From: Enterobacter sp. SA187
GTDB lineage: Bacteria > Pseudomonadota > Gammaproteobacteria > Enterobacterales > Enterobacteriaceae
NCBI RefSeq assembly: GCF_001888805.2
Contig: NZ_CP019113.1
Coordinates: forward strand, 806,001 to 870,000
Length of the DNA: 64,000 nt
Direction of reading: 5' to 3'
The translations under genes and the position numbers were made by a program. Position 1 is the first letter of the stretch. The number at the start of each line of letters is the position of its first letter. This document shows positions 9,326 to 20,954 of this stretch, in pieces. The notes beneath the pieces are model-generated. The model had not been told where the DNA came from. It searched no databases and saw nothing but the letters and a program-made list of their open reading frames with translations.

Positions 9326-11773
9326 TTACAGCCGTACCGGATCGATATGCCAGATCTTGTCGGCGTACTCCTGGATGGTGCGGTCCGAGGAGAAATAGCC
9401 CATCGCCGCGATATTATGCATCGCTTTAATGGTCCACTCTTCCGGATGACGATACAGCTCGTCCACACGCTCCTGACAATCCACATAGCTGCGGAAATCC
9501 GCCAGCACCTGATAGTGATCGCCGAAGTTAATCAGTGAATCCACCAGATCGCGGTAACGGCCCGGCTCTTCCGGGCTGAATACGCCGGTGGCGATCTGCG
9601 TCAGCACGTCGCGCAGCTCTTCATCCTGCTCGTAGTAATCACGCGGTTTGTAACCCTGACGGCGCAGCTCTTCCACTTCATCCGCCGTGTTACCGAAGAT
9701 AAAGATATTCTCTTCGCCAACGTGTTCCCGCATCTCAACGTTCGCGCCATCCAGCGTGCCGATGGTCAGCGCGCCGTTCAGGGCGAATTTCATGTTACTG
9801 GTGCCGGATGCCTCCGTCCCGGCCAGCGAAATCTGCTCAGAGAGATCGGCGGCCGGAATGATCATCTGCGCCAAACTGACGCTGTAGTTGGGGATGAACA
9901 CCACTTTCAGTTTGTCGCCGATCTGCGGATCGTTATTCACCACTTTGGCAACATCATTGATGAGATGAATAATGTGCTTCGCCATGTAATAGGCTGACGC
10001 CGCTTTACCGGCGAAGATGTTAACGCGCGGCACCCAGTTCGCCTCAGGATCGGCCTTGATGCGGTTGTAGCGCGCAATCACATGCAGCACGTTCATCAAC
10101 TGACGTTTGTATTCATGGATACGCTTGATCTGCACGTCGAACAGGGCTTTTGGATTGACCACCACGTTCAGCTGCTGGGCAATCATGATCGCCAGACGCT
10201 TTTTGTTCTCCAGCTTCGCCTGACGCACTGCCTGGTTGACCGCCGGGAAATCAATGTGCTGCTCAAGCTCCTGCAACTGACTCAAATCGGTACGCCAGGT
10301 GCGGCCAATATTTTCGTCCAGCACTTCAGACAGCGGCGGGTTCGCCAGCGCCAGCCAGCGTCGCGGCGTGACGCCGTTTGTGACGTTGGTGAAGCGGGTC
10401 GGGAAGATCTTCGCGAAATCAGCAAACAGCGACTGCACCATCAGGTTGGAGTGCAGTTCGGACACGCCATTCACTTTATGGCTTGCCACCACCGCCAGCC
10501 ACGCCATGCGGACACGGCGACCGTTGGATTCGTCGATGATGGACACGCGGCTCAGCAGGCCGGTGTCATTCGGATACTGATCCTGCACGGTCTTCAGGAA
10601 GTAGTCGTTGATTTCAAAGATGATTTGCAGATGACGCGGCAGGATCTTGCCGAGCATATCCACCGGCCAGGTTTCCAGCGCTTCGCTCATCAGCGTGTGG
10701 TTGGTGTAGGAGAACACCTGGCAGGTCACTTCGAAAGCATCATCCCAGGAAAACTTATGCTCATCCATCAGCAGACGCATCAGCTCAGGAATACCGAGCA
10801 CCGGATGCGTATCGTTGAGGTGAATGGCGATTTTGTCCGCCAGATTGGCGTAGGTTTTGTGCAGCATGTAGTGACGATTGAGGATGTCCTGCACCGTCGC
10901 CGACACCAGGAAATACTCCTGCCGTAAGCGCAGTTCGCGCCCGGAATAGGTGGAGTCGTCCGGATAGAGCACGCGGGAGACGTTTTCCGAGTGGTTTTTA
11001 TCTTCCACCGCGGCAAAATAGTCACCCTGGTTGAATTTACCGAGGTTAATCGCGCTACTCGCCTGGGCGTTCCACAGACGCAGCGTGTTGGTCGCGTCGG
11101 TGTCGTAGCCAGGGATGATCTGATCGTAAGCCACCGCCAGAATTTCTTCCGTTTCCAGCCAGCGGGATTTTTTCCCTTCCAGCTGAACACGTCCACCAAA
11201 ACGCACTTTATAGCGCGTGTTGTGGCGCTTGAATTCCCACGGGTTACCGTATTCCAGCCAGTAGTCCGGCGACTCTTTCTGGCGTCCGTCGACGATGTTC
11301 TGTTTGAACATGCCGTAGTCGTAGCGGATACCGTAGCCACGCCCCGGCAGGGCGAGGGTCGCCAGCGAATCCAGGAAGCAGGCCGCCAGGCGTCCCAGAC
11401 CGCCGTTACCTAAACCGGGGTCGTTTTCTTCGTCGATCAGCTCTTCCAGATCCAGCCCCATCTCTTCAAGGGCGTTTTTTACGTCGTCGTAAATACCTAA
11501 TGACAACATGGCGTTGGAGAGCGTGCGGCCAATCAGAAACTCCATCGACAGGTAGTAAACCTGCCGGGTTTCCTGGGACAGCTGCGCACGGTTGGAGCGC
11601 AGCCAGCGTTCCACCAGACGATCACGCACGGCGAACAGCGTGGCGTTCAGCCATTCGTGTTTATTGGCGATCACCGGATCCTTGCCGATGGTGAACATCA
11701 GCTTATAGGCGATCGAGTGCTTGAGCGCCTCGACGCTCAGCGTGGGTGATGCATACGTAAAAGGTGCATTCAT
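9326..11773 (-). CDS. glgP: glycogen phosphorylase GlgP
   Basis: PLP enzyme that removes glucose-1-phosphate from the outer chains of glycogen. It has 815 residues, the E. coli length, starting MNAPFTYASPTLSVEAL. The PLP region (GTEASGTSNMKFALNGAL, then GTLDGANVEMREHVGEEN) and the glycine-rich GNGGLGRLAACFLDSLATL near residue 120 are intact. Last gene of the glg operon, 18 bp after glgA. It pairs with the debranching enzyme GlgX in glycogen breakdown. Same family as malP. Confidence 0.98.
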   Translation of the reverse strand: MNAPFTYASPTLSVEALKHSIAYKLMFTIGKDPVIANKHEWLNATLFAVRDRLVERWLRSNRAQLSQETRQVYYLSMEFLIGRTLSNAMLSLGIYDDVKNALEEMGLDLEELIDEENDPGLGNGGLGRLAACFLDSLATLALPGRGYGIRYDYGMFKQNIVDGRQKESPDYWLEYGNPWEFKRHNTRYKVRFGGRVQLEGKKSRWLETEEILAVAYDQIIPGYDTDATNTLRLWNAQASSAINLGKFNQGDYFAAVEDKNHSENVSRVLYPDDSTYSGRELRLRQEYFLVSATVQDILNRHYMLHKTYANLADKIAIHLNDTHPVLGIPELMRLLMDEHKFSWDDAFEVTCQVFSYTNHTLMSEALETWPVDMLGKILPRHLQIIFEINDYFLKTVQDQYPNDTGLLSRVSIIDESNGRRVRMAWLAVVASHKVNGVSELHSNLMVQSLFADFAKIFPTRFTNVTNGVTPRRWLALANPPLSEVLDENIGRTWRTDLSQLQELEQHIDFPAVNQAVRQAKLENKKRLAIMIAQQLNVVVNPKALFDVQIKRIHEYKRQLMNVLHVIARYNRIKADPEANWVPRVNIFAGKAASAYYMAKHIIHLINDVAKVVNNDPQIGDKLKVVFIPNYSVSLAQMIIPAADLSEQISLAGTEASGTSNMKFALNGALTIGTLDGANVEMREHVGEENIFIFGNTADEVEELRRQGYKPRDYYEQDEELRDVLTQIATGVFSPEEPGRYRDLVDSLINFGDHYQVLADFRSYVDCQERVDELYRHPEEWTIKAMHNIAAMGYFSSDRTIQEYADKIWHIDPVRL

Positions 11774-11791
11774 ATGAGCGATTCCTGGAAA

Positions 11792-13225
<1,434 letters not shown>

Positions 13226-13313
13226 TCTCGCTCCTGTTAATTACCGCCGCCTGTTTGCGGGTTCGGTAAAACAGCGCGCGGACCCCTTCCGCGCAAGGTT
13301 ATTCTTGATGCTG

Positions 13314-14597
13314 TTAGCCTTTGAGTTTATTCAACATTTCCCGCGTGACTAACACAATGCCTTCTTCTGAACGGTAAAACCGGCGCGCGTCTTCTTCCGC
13401 GTTTTCGCCGATTACCATGCCTTCCGGTATCTGACAGGCGCGATCGATGATGCACCGGCGCAGGCGACAGGAACGCCCTACCCATACGTCTGGTAACAGA
13501 ACGGATGAGTCGATATTACAAAATGAGTTCACCCGCACGCGGGGGAAAAGAACCGATTGCACCACAACGGAGCCAGAGATGATGCAGCCGCCCGATACCA
13601 GGGAGTTCAGCGTCATACCGTGGCTGCCGGAACGGTCCTGCACAAATTTCGCTGGCGGCAGCGGCTCCATATGGGTACGGATTGGCCAGTTCTGATCGTA
13701 CATATCCAGTTCTGGCGTAACCGAGGCCAGATCCAGGTTCGCTTTCCAGTAGGCTTCCAGCGTCCCGACATCGCGCCAGTACGGCTCGGCATTCGGATCG
13801 GACTGCACGCTGGATAACGGGAACGGGTGCGCGTACGCCATGCCCGCTTTCGTCAGCTTCGGAATGATGTCTTTACCAAAGTCGTGACTGGAGGTGTCGT
13901 CCGCATCATCTTCTTCCAGCAGCTCAAACAGATAGTCAGCATCAAAAATATAGATGCCCATACTGGCGAGCGCCCGTGTCGGATCGTTTGGCATCGCGGG
14001 CGGGTTTTCCGGCTTCTCGACGAAAGCGACCACTTTTTCATTTTCATCGACCGCCATCACCCCAAAGGCGGTGGCTTCGGCAATCGGCACCGGCAGACAG
14101 GCCACGGTGCAACGCGCACCTTTCTCCACATGATCAATGAGCATGCGCGAGTAGTCCTGCTTGTAGATGTGGTCGCCCGCGAGGATCACGATGTATTCCG
14201 CGTTATAGCGACGAATGATGTCGAGGTTCTGCGTCACCGCGTCCGCTGTGCCGCGATACCAGTTTTCACCGTGTACGCGCTGCTGGGCAGGCAGGAGATC
14301 GACGAACTCGTTCATCTCTTCGCTAAAGAACGACCAGCCGCGCTGGATGTGCTGCACCAGCGTATGCGACTGATACTGAGTGATAACGCCAATCCGGCGG
14401 ATGCCGGAGTTAATGCAGTTGGACAACGCGAAGTCGATAATGCGGAACTTGCCACCAAAGTGCACCGCAGGCTTCGCCCGGGTAGTGGTTAAGTCCTTCA
14501 GACGCGTACCACGCCCCCCTGCAAGAATCAGGGCAACCGATTTTAATGGGAGCTGGCGCGCTAACATTAGCGGATCGTTTTTATCTAATCTAACCAT
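13314..14597 (-). CDS. glgC: glucose-1-phosphate adenylyltransferase GlgC
   Basis: Makes ADP-glucose from ATP and glucose-1-phosphate, the controlled step of glycogen synthesis (activated by fructose-1,6-bisphosphate, inhibited by AMP in E. coli). The ATG at 14597 follows a good Shine-Dalgarno (AAAGGAG) and gives 427 residues (MVRLDKNDPLMLARQ); E. coli has 431. The nucleotide loop is GGRGTRLKDLT near 30-40, the activator-site region AKPAVHFGGKFRIIDFALSN follows, and the C-terminal half is the left-handed beta-helix. It ends RREMLNKL-type without the last residues of the E. coli protein. 14 bp after glgX. Confidence 0.98.
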   Translation of the reverse strand: MVRLDKNDPLMLARQLPLKSVALILAGGRGTRLKDLTTTRAKPAVHFGGKFRIIDFALSNCINSGIRRIGVITQYQSHTLVQHIQRGWSFFSEEMNEFVDLLPAQQRVHGENWYRGTADAVTQNLDIIRRYNAEYIVILAGDHIYKQDYSRMLIDHVEKGARCTVACLPVPIAEATAFGVMAVDENEKVVAFVEKPENPPAMPNDPTRALASMGIYIFDADYLFELLEEDDADDTSSHDFGKDIIPKLTKAGMAYAHPFPLSSVQSDPNAEPYWRDVGTLEAYWKANLDLASVTPELDMYDQNWPIRTHMEPLPPAKFVQDRSGSHGMTLNSLVSGGCIISGSVVVQSVLFPRVRVNSFCNIDSSVLLPDVWVGRSCRLRRCIIDRACQIPEGMVIGENAEEDARRFYRSEEGIVLVTREMLNKLKG

Positions 14598-14611
14598 GAT
14601 GAACTCCTTTT

Positions 14612-16588
14612 TTAAGACCGTTTGAAAACGCAAATTCCGTGCGCGGGCCCATGCCAGACAGCCATTACAACCGGATTATCCTCACCGGCAAATGGGGGAA
14701 CAGCACGCCATTCCCCATCGGGTAAAACGATTTGCGCTACGTCGTCCGTGTTGTTGAGCGTGATTAAATAACGCTCCGACAGCAGGATCTGCATTCGACC
14801 CGTGCCTTGCGCCCACTCCTCAGGACGTAATGGCTGAGCGTCTTTGTTCAGCCATTGCACGTTGCCGTCACCCTCTTCCCACCAGGCGTTCAGGGTTAAC
14901 GCCGGGATCTGCTGACGCAAGGCAATGAGCGCCGCAGTGAAAGTGATCAGCCCGTCATTTGCCTGACGCCAGTCCAGCCACGTCAGCGCGTTATCCTGGC
15001 AATACGCATTGTTATTGCCATGCTGGCTGTGCCCCTGTTCATCACCGGCCAGCAGCATAGGCGTTCCCTGAGACAGGAGCAGCGTGGTCAGCAGGGCATG
15101 GACACTATCCCGACGCCGTTCAGTCACATGTAGAGAGCCGCCTAATCCTTCTATACCATGGTTATTACTATGGTTATTGTTAGTCCCGTCGCGGTTTTCC
15201 TCGCCGTTCGCCTCGTTGTGTTTCTGATTGAAACAAACGCAGTCATGCAGGGTAAAACCGTCATGCGCGGTGATCAGGTTGACCGACGCGCCAGGCGCGC
15301 GACCCCGTTGTTTAAACACATCGCTGGATCCGGCAAACCGGCGGGCAAACTCTCCGAGGGAGAGATCTTTTGCCAGCCAGAAACGGCGCGCGGCATCGCG
15401 GAAATGATCGTTCCACTCCGCAAACAACGGCGGAAAATTCCCCACCTGATACCCCCCCGCCCCTACGTCCCAGGGCTCTGCAATCAGCTTCACCGCGCTG
15501 AGCAGCGGATCGGCTGCAATGGCCTCGAACAGCGGCGCATGGGGCGTGTAGCCCGGCGTGCGCCCCATGACCGGGGCCAGATCAAAGCGAAAACCGTCAA
15601 TATGGAAGGTTTCCACCCAGTAGCGCAGACACTGAACGGCGTACTCCACGGTGGCTGGCAAGTTTAAATTTAGCGTGTTGCCGCAACCCGTCCAGTTTTC
15701 GTAATCACCATCTCCCCTTACCCAATAATAGCTACGGTTATCGATTCCGCGCAGGGAGAAGGTCGGACCATCAAGATCAATTTCAGCGCTGTGGTTAAGC
15801 ACCACGTCAAGGATGACTTCAATGCCAGCCTGATGCAGCGCTTTTACCGTCTCGCAAAACTCCTGCCGCGCACGTTCCGGATCAACGGCATAGCGCGGAT
15901 CGAGCGCAAACATCGCCAGCGGGTTGTAGCCCCAGTAATTGCTCAGGCCGAGCTGTTGCAGGCGCGGCTCGCTGGCAAACTGCGCGATGGGTAACAGTTC
16001 GAGCGCCGTAATGCCGAGGCGTTTGAAGTAAGCGATCATGGCCGGATGGCGGAGCGCTTTGTAGGTACCGCGCTCGGCTTGCGGAATATCCGGATGCAGA
16101 TACGTCAGCCCTTTTACATGCGCTTCGTAAATCACGCTGTTGCCCCAGGGCGTGCGCGGCGGCGCGTCGTCTTCCCAGTCAAAAACGTCTTTAACCACCA
16201 CGCTTTTCAGCGCGATGGCGGCGTTGTCATGGGGATCGGGTCGCTCGTAACCACCGTGGAACAGCGCATCGTCCAACAGTTCTCCGTCAACGCGACGGGC
16301 GCAGGGGTCGATCAGCACTTTTGCCGGATTAAAGCGATGTCCGTGCTCCGGCGCCCAGGGGCCGTGAACACGGTAGCCATAGCGCAGGCCGGCGCGCGCG
16401 CCCGCCAGAAAACCGTGCCAGACATCGCCGCTGCGGGCGGGCAGGTCATAACGTTGCTCATTCCCTTCCTGGTCAAACACGCACAGCTCCACGCGCTCCG
16501 CATGGGCGGAAAACAGCGTGAAGTTGACGCCGCCGTCGACGACATGCGCGCCGAGCGGCTCAGGCTTCCCTGCCGTGAGTATGGTCAT
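14612..16588 (-). CDS. glgX: glycogen debranching enzyme GlgX
   Basis: GH13 isoamylase-type enzyme that cuts the alpha-1,6 branches of phosphorylase-limited glycogen. The ATG at 16588 overlaps the glgB stop (ATGA) and gives 658 residues (MTILTAGKPEPLGAH); E. coli has 657. N-terminal CBM48-like domain, then the (beta/alpha)8 barrel with the nucleophile in FRFDLAPVMGR, the acid in KLIAEPWDVGAGGY and the third carboxylate in TAHDGFTLHDCV. A longer open frame runs 17 codons into glgB; the coupled ATGA start fits better. Confidence 0.97.
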   Translation of the reverse strand: MTILTAGKPEPLGAHVVDGGVNFTLFSAHAERVELCVFDQEGNEQRYDLPARSGDVWHGFLAGARAGLRYGYRVHGPWAPEHGHRFNPAKVLIDPCARRVDGELLDDALFHGGYERPDPHDNAAIALKSVVVKDVFDWEDDAPPRTPWGNSVIYEAHVKGLTYLHPDIPQAERGTYKALRHPAMIAYFKRLGITALELLPIAQFASEPRLQQLGLSNYWGYNPLAMFALDPRYAVDPERARQEFCETVKALHQAGIEVILDVVLNHSAEIDLDGPTFSLRGIDNRSYYWVRGDGDYENWTGCGNTLNLNLPATVEYAVQCLRYWVETFHIDGFRFDLAPVMGRTPGYTPHAPLFEAIAADPLLSAVKLIAEPWDVGAGGYQVGNFPPLFAEWNDHFRDAARRFWLAKDLSLGEFARRFAGSSDVFKQRGRAPGASVNLITAHDGFTLHDCVCFNQKHNEANGEENRDGTNNNHSNNHGIEGLGGSLHVTERRRDSVHALLTTLLLSQGTPMLLAGDEQGHSQHGNNNAYCQDNALTWLDWRQANDGLITFTAALIALRQQIPALTLNAWWEEGDGNVQWLNKDAQPLRPEEWAQGTGRMQILLSERYLITLNNTDDVAQIVLPDGEWRAVPPFAGEDNPVVMAVWHGPAHGICVFKRS

Positions 16589-18771
16589 TCTCCCTCCCGC
16601 ACCAGCCAGATAGTGGAGAGTGGAGGTAAGGTCAGGCACAGTGAATGCTCACGGCCATGGCTGCCAATCTGCTCGCTCTGTACCGCGCCGCCGTTCCCGG
16701 CATTGCTGCCGTGGTAGTGCATCGAGTCAGTATTGAGGATTTCGCGCCATTTGCCGGGCTGATTGATGCCGAAACGGTAACCCGGACGCGGCACCGGCGT
16801 GAAGTTGCTGGCGACGATAATTTCGTTGCCCGCTTTATCGCGGCGTACAAAAACAAATACCGAGCGCTCTCTGTCATCCACCACCAGCCATTCGAAGCCG
16901 TAGCCATCAAAATCCAGCTCATGCAGCGCTTTATGATGACGATAGGTGTGGTTGAGATCGCGAACCAGACGCTGCACGCCGTGGTGCCAGTTGTCGCCGC
17001 CTTCCAGCAGATGCCAGTCGAGGCTACTGTCGTGGTTCCACTCACGCCCCTGCGCAAATTCATTGCCCATAAACAGCAGCTTTTTGCCGGGGAAAGCCCA
17101 CATCCAGCCATAGTAGGCACGCAGATTGGCGAACTTCTGCCACGCATCTCCCGGCATACGATCCAGAATGGATTTTTTACCGTGCACCACTTCATCGTGC
17201 GACAGCGGTAGCACGAAGTTTTCGGTGTAGTTGTACAGCATGCCGAAGGTGAGATTATGGTGGTGATGCTGACGGTAGATGGGATCCAGCTTGAAGTAAT
17301 CCAGCGTGTCGTGCATCCAGCCCAGATTCCACTTGTACCAGAACCCCAGCCCGCCGTTATCCGACGGTCGTGAGACGCCAGGGAAGTCGGTGGACTCTTC
17401 CGCCATGCTGACCGCGCCAGGCACCAGTTCGCCCAGTACGCGGTTAGTTTTACGCAGGAACTCGATAGCTTCGAGATTTTCGCGGCCGCCGTATTCGTTA
17501 GGGATCCACTCCCCTTCTTTACGGCTGTAGTCACGATAAATCATTGATGCCACGGCATCCACGCGCAGGGCGTCAATGCCGAAGCGCTCAACCCAGTACA
17601 GGGCGTTGCCGATCAGGTAGTTGCTGACTTCGCGGCGACCATAGTTATAAATCAGCGTGTTCCAGTCCTGATGATAGCCTTCGCGCGGATCGCTGTGCTC
17701 ATACAGGTCGGTACCGTCAAATTCGGCCAGTCCAAAATCATCTTCCGGGAAATGGCCCGGCACCCAGTCGAGGATCACGCTTAAGCCTGCGGCGTGCGCG
17801 GCATTGATGAAATAGCGGAAGTCATCGCGGGTACCGAAACGGCGGGTCGGCGCGTACAAGCCGGTCGGCTGATAGCCCCAGCTACCGTCGAAAGGATGCT
17901 CGTTGATCGGCAGCAGTTCCAGATGGGTGAAGCCCATCCATTTGGCGTACGGCACCAGCTGATCCGCCAGATCGCGGTAGCTGAGCCAGAAATTGTTGTC
18001 CGTGTGGCGACGCCAGGAACCCAGATGCACTTCATAAATGGAGATAGGCGCATCGAAGTCATTAGCGCGTTTACGCTCTTCGCTCTGCTCCACTTTTTCC
18101 GGCAGGCCGCAGATCACCGAGGCGGTTTCCGGGCGCATTTGCGCTTCGAAGGCATAAGGGTCGGCTTTGATGCGCAGATTGCCGTTGGCGTCGAGCAGTT
18201 CGTATTTATACAGCTGACCGTTGTGTGCGCCGGGGATAAACAGTTCCCAGATGCCGGATTCTTTACGCAGACGCATCGGGTGGCGACGGCCATCCCAGTA
18301 GTTGAACTGGCCGACAACCGAGACGCGGCGGGCATTCGGCGCCCAGACGGAGAATTTCGTCCCGGTCACGCCATCCATGGTATCGGCGTGCGCGCCGAGG
18401 GTTTCGTACGGACGCAGGTGGGTGCCTTCCGACAGCAGCCAGACATCCAGATCCTGGATCAGCGGGCCGAAGCGATACGGGTCATCAATCAGGTTTTCCT
18501 GACCGTGCCAGACGACGGCAAGCTGATAGCGGAAAGGATTTTTGCGACGCTGAATAACGCCGGCGAAAAAGCCGCGCGAATCGAGGCATTCAAGCCTGGC
18601 GAGCTTGCGCCCGGTCTTGGTTTCTATCACCCAAACTTCGGTGGCGTCAGGGAGCAATGCGCGGACTTCCAGCCCGGCATCGGTGTAATGCATGCCGAGT
18701 ACGGAAAAGGGATCCGCAAAGTGGCCTGCAATTAGCGCGTTAATCACGTCTCTATCGACAAGACTGGACAT
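16585..18771 (-). CDS. glgB: 1,4-alpha-glucan branching enzyme GlgB
   Basis: GH13 enzyme that creates alpha-1,6 branches in glycogen. 728 residues, exactly the E. coli length, beginning MSSLVDRDVINALIAGHF. Two N-terminal CBM48-type domains precede the barrel. Catalytic residues are in ALRVDAVASM (nucleophile), AVSMAEEST (acid) and PLSHDEVVHGK. First gene of glgBXCAP; its last codons overlap glgX. Confidence 0.98.
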   Translation of the reverse strand: MSSLVDRDVINALIAGHFADPFSVLGMHYTDAGLEVRALLPDATEVWVIETKTGRKLARLECLDSRGFFAGVIQRRKNPFRYQLAVVWHGQENLIDDPYRFGPLIQDLDVWLLSEGTHLRPYETLGAHADTMDGVTGTKFSVWAPNARRVSVVGQFNYWDGRRHPMRLRKESGIWELFIPGAHNGQLYKYELLDANGNLRIKADPYAFEAQMRPETASVICGLPEKVEQSEERKRANDFDAPISIYEVHLGSWRRHTDNNFWLSYRDLADQLVPYAKWMGFTHLELLPINEHPFDGSWGYQPTGLYAPTRRFGTRDDFRYFINAAHAAGLSVILDWVPGHFPEDDFGLAEFDGTDLYEHSDPREGYHQDWNTLIYNYGRREVSNYLIGNALYWVERFGIDALRVDAVASMIYRDYSRKEGEWIPNEYGGRENLEAIEFLRKTNRVLGELVPGAVSMAEESTDFPGVSRPSDNGGLGFWYKWNLGWMHDTLDYFKLDPIYRQHHHHNLTFGMLYNYTENFVLPLSHDEVVHGKKSILDRMPGDAWQKFANLRAYYGWMWAFPGKKLLFMGNEFAQGREWNHDSSLDWHLLEGGDNWHHGVQRLVRDLNHTYRHHKALHELDFDGYGFEWLVVDDRERSVFVFVRRDKAGNEIIVASNFTPVPRPGYRFGINQPGKWREILNTDSMHYHGSNAGNGGAVQSEQIGSHGREHSLCLTLPPLSTIWLVREGE

Positions 18772-18964
18772 GGTTTCTTCATCCTTTTATATGTGTGCCA
18801 TAGCGTTCAGCCGTGAACTGACCACGGATGGCGGCACTTTTTTGGCCTGAATGGCGTACCGGCAGCTTTCACTTCCGCCGGGACTACGCCCAACTTAAAG
18901 CATAGCCAACACTACGTTTATCTCCCGACTTATTTGAAACATTCGCGTTTCCTCCATGTAATAC
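18772..18964 (-). promoter_or_regulatory. asd-glgB intergenic leader of the glg operon
   Basis: A 239-bp gap between the asd stop and the glgB start holds the asd terminator (listed separately) and the expected glgB promoter. I cannot pick out a convincing promoter or CsrA site by eye beyond AGGAT near the glgB start, so this is a positional call. Confidence 0.4.
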
Positions 18965-18965
18965 G

Positions 18966-18994
18966 CAAAAAAAAGGAGGTGACACCGCACCTCC
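18966..18994 (-). terminator. rho-independent terminator of asd
   Basis: On the asd strand the stem GGAGGTG / CACCTCC with a CGGTGT loop is followed by eight Ts. It ends asd transcription 17 bp after the stop codon and insulates the glg operon. Confidence 0.9.
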
Positions 18995-19010
18995 GCTCTG
19001 AATATAAGTC

Positions 19011-20117
19011 TTACGCCAGCTGGCGCAGCATGCGCCGTAACGGCTCTGCGGCGCCCCACAACAGCTGATCGCCGACGGTAAAGGCAGAGAGATATTCCGG
19101 CCCCATGTTGAGCTTACGCAGACGACCGACTGGCGTGGTCAGCGTACCGGTAACCGCTGCCGGGGTCAGTTCACGCATAGTGATGTCGCGGTCGTTAGGC
19201 ACCACTTTCGCCCACTCATTATGCGCCGCCAGCATCTCTTCAACTGTGGGAATGGACACATCTTTCTTCAGTTTAATGGTGAAAGCCTGGCTGTGGCAGC
19301 GCAGCGCGCCGACGCGCACGCACAGACCGTCGACCGGAATCACGGACGAGGTACGCAGAATTTTGTTGGTCTCCGCCTGGCCTTTCCACTCTTCGCGGCT
19401 CTGGCCGTTATCGAGCTGTTTGTCGATCCACGGGATCAGACTGCCCGCCAGCGGCACGCCGAAGTTGTCCACCGCCAGCTCGCCGCTGCGGCTGAGCGCC
19501 GTCACTTTGCGTTCGATATCAAGAATGGCCGACGCCGGGTTAGCCAGCTCGTCAGAGACGTGGTGATGCAGCTGGCCCATTTGCGTTAACAGTTCACGCA
19601 TATGGCGCGCGCCGCCGCCGGAAGCCGCCTGGTAAGTTGCCACCGACACCCACTCCACCAGATCCTGGGCGAACAGGCCGCCGAGGGACATCAGCATCAG
19701 GCTGACAGTGCAGTTACCGCCGACGAAGGTTTTTACGCCCTCGTTCAGGCCGCGGGTAATCACGTCCTGGTTGACCGGATCCAGAATGATGATGGCATCG
19801 TCTTTCATACGCAGCGACGAGGCGGCATCGATCCAGTAACCCTGCCAGCCGCTTTCACGAAGCTTTGGATAGATTTCGTTGGTATAATCGCCGCCCTGGC
19901 AGGTGACAATGATGTCGAGTGCCTTCAACGCCTCCAGATCATACGCATCCTGGAGCGTGCCAGCCGGTGTGCTACCGAATGTCGGCGCGGCCTGACCCAG
20001 CTGGGACGTTGAAAAGAAAACCGGGCGAATGGCGTCGAAATCGCGCTCTTCTACCATGCGTTGCATGAGTACGGAGCCGACCATTCCGCGCCAGCCGATA
20101 AAACCAACATTTTTCAT
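19011..20117 (-). CDS. asd: aspartate-semialdehyde dehydrogenase Asd
   Basis: NADPH-dependent reduction of aspartyl phosphate to aspartate semialdehyde, the branch point to lysine/diaminopimelate, methionine and threonine; essential for the cell wall. The ATG at 20117 (MKNVGFIGWRGMVGSVLM) gives 368 residues; E. coli has 367. Rossmann motif GWRGMVGS at residues 7-14, catalytic cysteine in FVGGNCTVSLMLMSLGG near 135, and the substrate region GGGARHMRELL. Monocistronic: own terminator downstream, divergent from yhgN. Confidence 0.98.
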   Translation of the reverse strand: MKNVGFIGWRGMVGSVLMQRMVEERDFDAIRPVFFSTSQLGQAAPTFGSTPAGTLQDAYDLEALKALDIIVTCQGGDYTNEIYPKLRESGWQGYWIDAASSLRMKDDAIIILDPVNQDVITRGLNEGVKTFVGGNCTVSLMLMSLGGLFAQDLVEWVSVATYQAASGGGARHMRELLTQMGQLHHHVSDELANPASAILDIERKVTALSRSGELAVDNFGVPLAGSLIPWIDKQLDNGQSREEWKGQAETNKILRTSSVIPVDGLCVRVGALRCHSQAFTIKLKKDVSIPTVEEMLAAHNEWAKVVPNDRDITMRELTPAAVTGTLTTPVGRLRKLNMGPEYLSAFTVGDQLLWGAAEPLRRMLRQLA

Positions 20118-20293
20118 AGCGTATTTTTCCTGCGAAGGTGTGTGCTGTGTGTGCGAACCAGTTTCCGACTGGCGTCCCTTCACCTTACAAAATGCAGCTA
20201 AAGTCGCAAGTGAAATTAATCAATGATAGCGACGTCGTCAGAAATAGAGCTTATAGGCAAAAAATCTGGGGCGAGTATTAGGGAAAGTATTAA

Positions 20294-20887
20294 ATGAACG
20301 AAATCATCTCCGCCGCGGTGCTGTTGATCCTGATTATGGATCCACTCGGCAACCTGCCTATTTTTATGTCGGTGCTCAAGCACACGGAGCCGAAGCGCCG
20401 CCGGGCCATTATGATCCGCGAGCTGCTGATCGCCCTGCTTTTGATGCTGATTTTTCTGTTTGCCGGCGAGAAGATCCTGTCATTCCTGAATCTGCGCGCT
20501 GAAACCGTGTCGATTTCGGGCGGCATCATTCTGTTTTTAATCGCCATTAAGATGATTTTTCCCAGCCCGACCGGCGGCAGCCACGGGCTGCCTGCGGGCG
20601 AAGAGCCGTTTATCGTGCCGCTCGCCATCCCGCTGGTGGCAGGCCCGACGCTGCTCGCCACGCTGATGCTGTTATCGCATCAGTATCCGAATCAGATGGG
20701 GCATCTGGTCATCGCCCTGCTGCTGGCCTGGGGCGGCACCGTGGCGATTCTGTTGCAGTCGTCATTATTCCTGCGTCTGCTGGGGGATAAAGGCGTGAAC
20801 GCGCTGGAGCGCCTGATGGGGCTAATCCTGGTGATGCTCGCCACCCAGATGTTCCTGGACGGCATCCGCGCGTGGATGAAAAGCTAA
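20294..20887 (+). CDS. yhgN: MarC-family inner-membrane protein YhgN
   Basis: Small integral membrane protein of the MarC/UPF0056 family; the function is not established. 197 residues with about six hydrophobic segments. The N-terminal LILIMDPLGNLPIFMSVL contains the family PxGNxP motif and a second half-repeat carries PLAIPLVAGPTLLATLM. Same length as the E. coli protein and in the same place beside asd. Convergent with gntK. Confidence 0.95.
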   Translation: MNEIISAAVLLILIMDPLGNLPIFMSVLKHTEPKRRRAIMIRELLIALLLMLIFLFAGEKILSFLNLRAETVSISGGIILFLIAIKMIFPSPTGGSHGLPAGEEPFIVPLAIPLVAGPTLLATLMLLSHQYPNQMGHLVIALLLAWGGTVAILLQSSLFLRLLGDKGVNALERLMGLILVMLATQMFLDGIRAWMKS

Positions 20888-20888
20888 T

Positions 20889-20921
20889 AAAAAAGCCGGG
20901 CAGGCTTGTGCCCTTCCCGGC
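20889..20921 (-). terminator. gntK terminator
   Basis: An imperfect GC-rich hairpin (GCCGGGAAGGG / GCCTGCCCGGC on the gntK strand) is followed by TTTTTTATTA, which suits the leftward gntK transcript. The rightward side lacks a T run, so termination of yhgN here is less certain. Confidence 0.75.
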
Positions 20922-20954
20922 GTCTTACGATGTTACCTGTTTCACTTCCCGGCG

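Noticed and set aside
10082..10927. 281-codon plus-strand frame inside glgP
   Set aside because: Antisense shadow of glgP, without a ribosome site or known domain.
17794..18735. 313-codon plus-strand frame inside glgB
   Set aside because: Antisense shadow of glgB.
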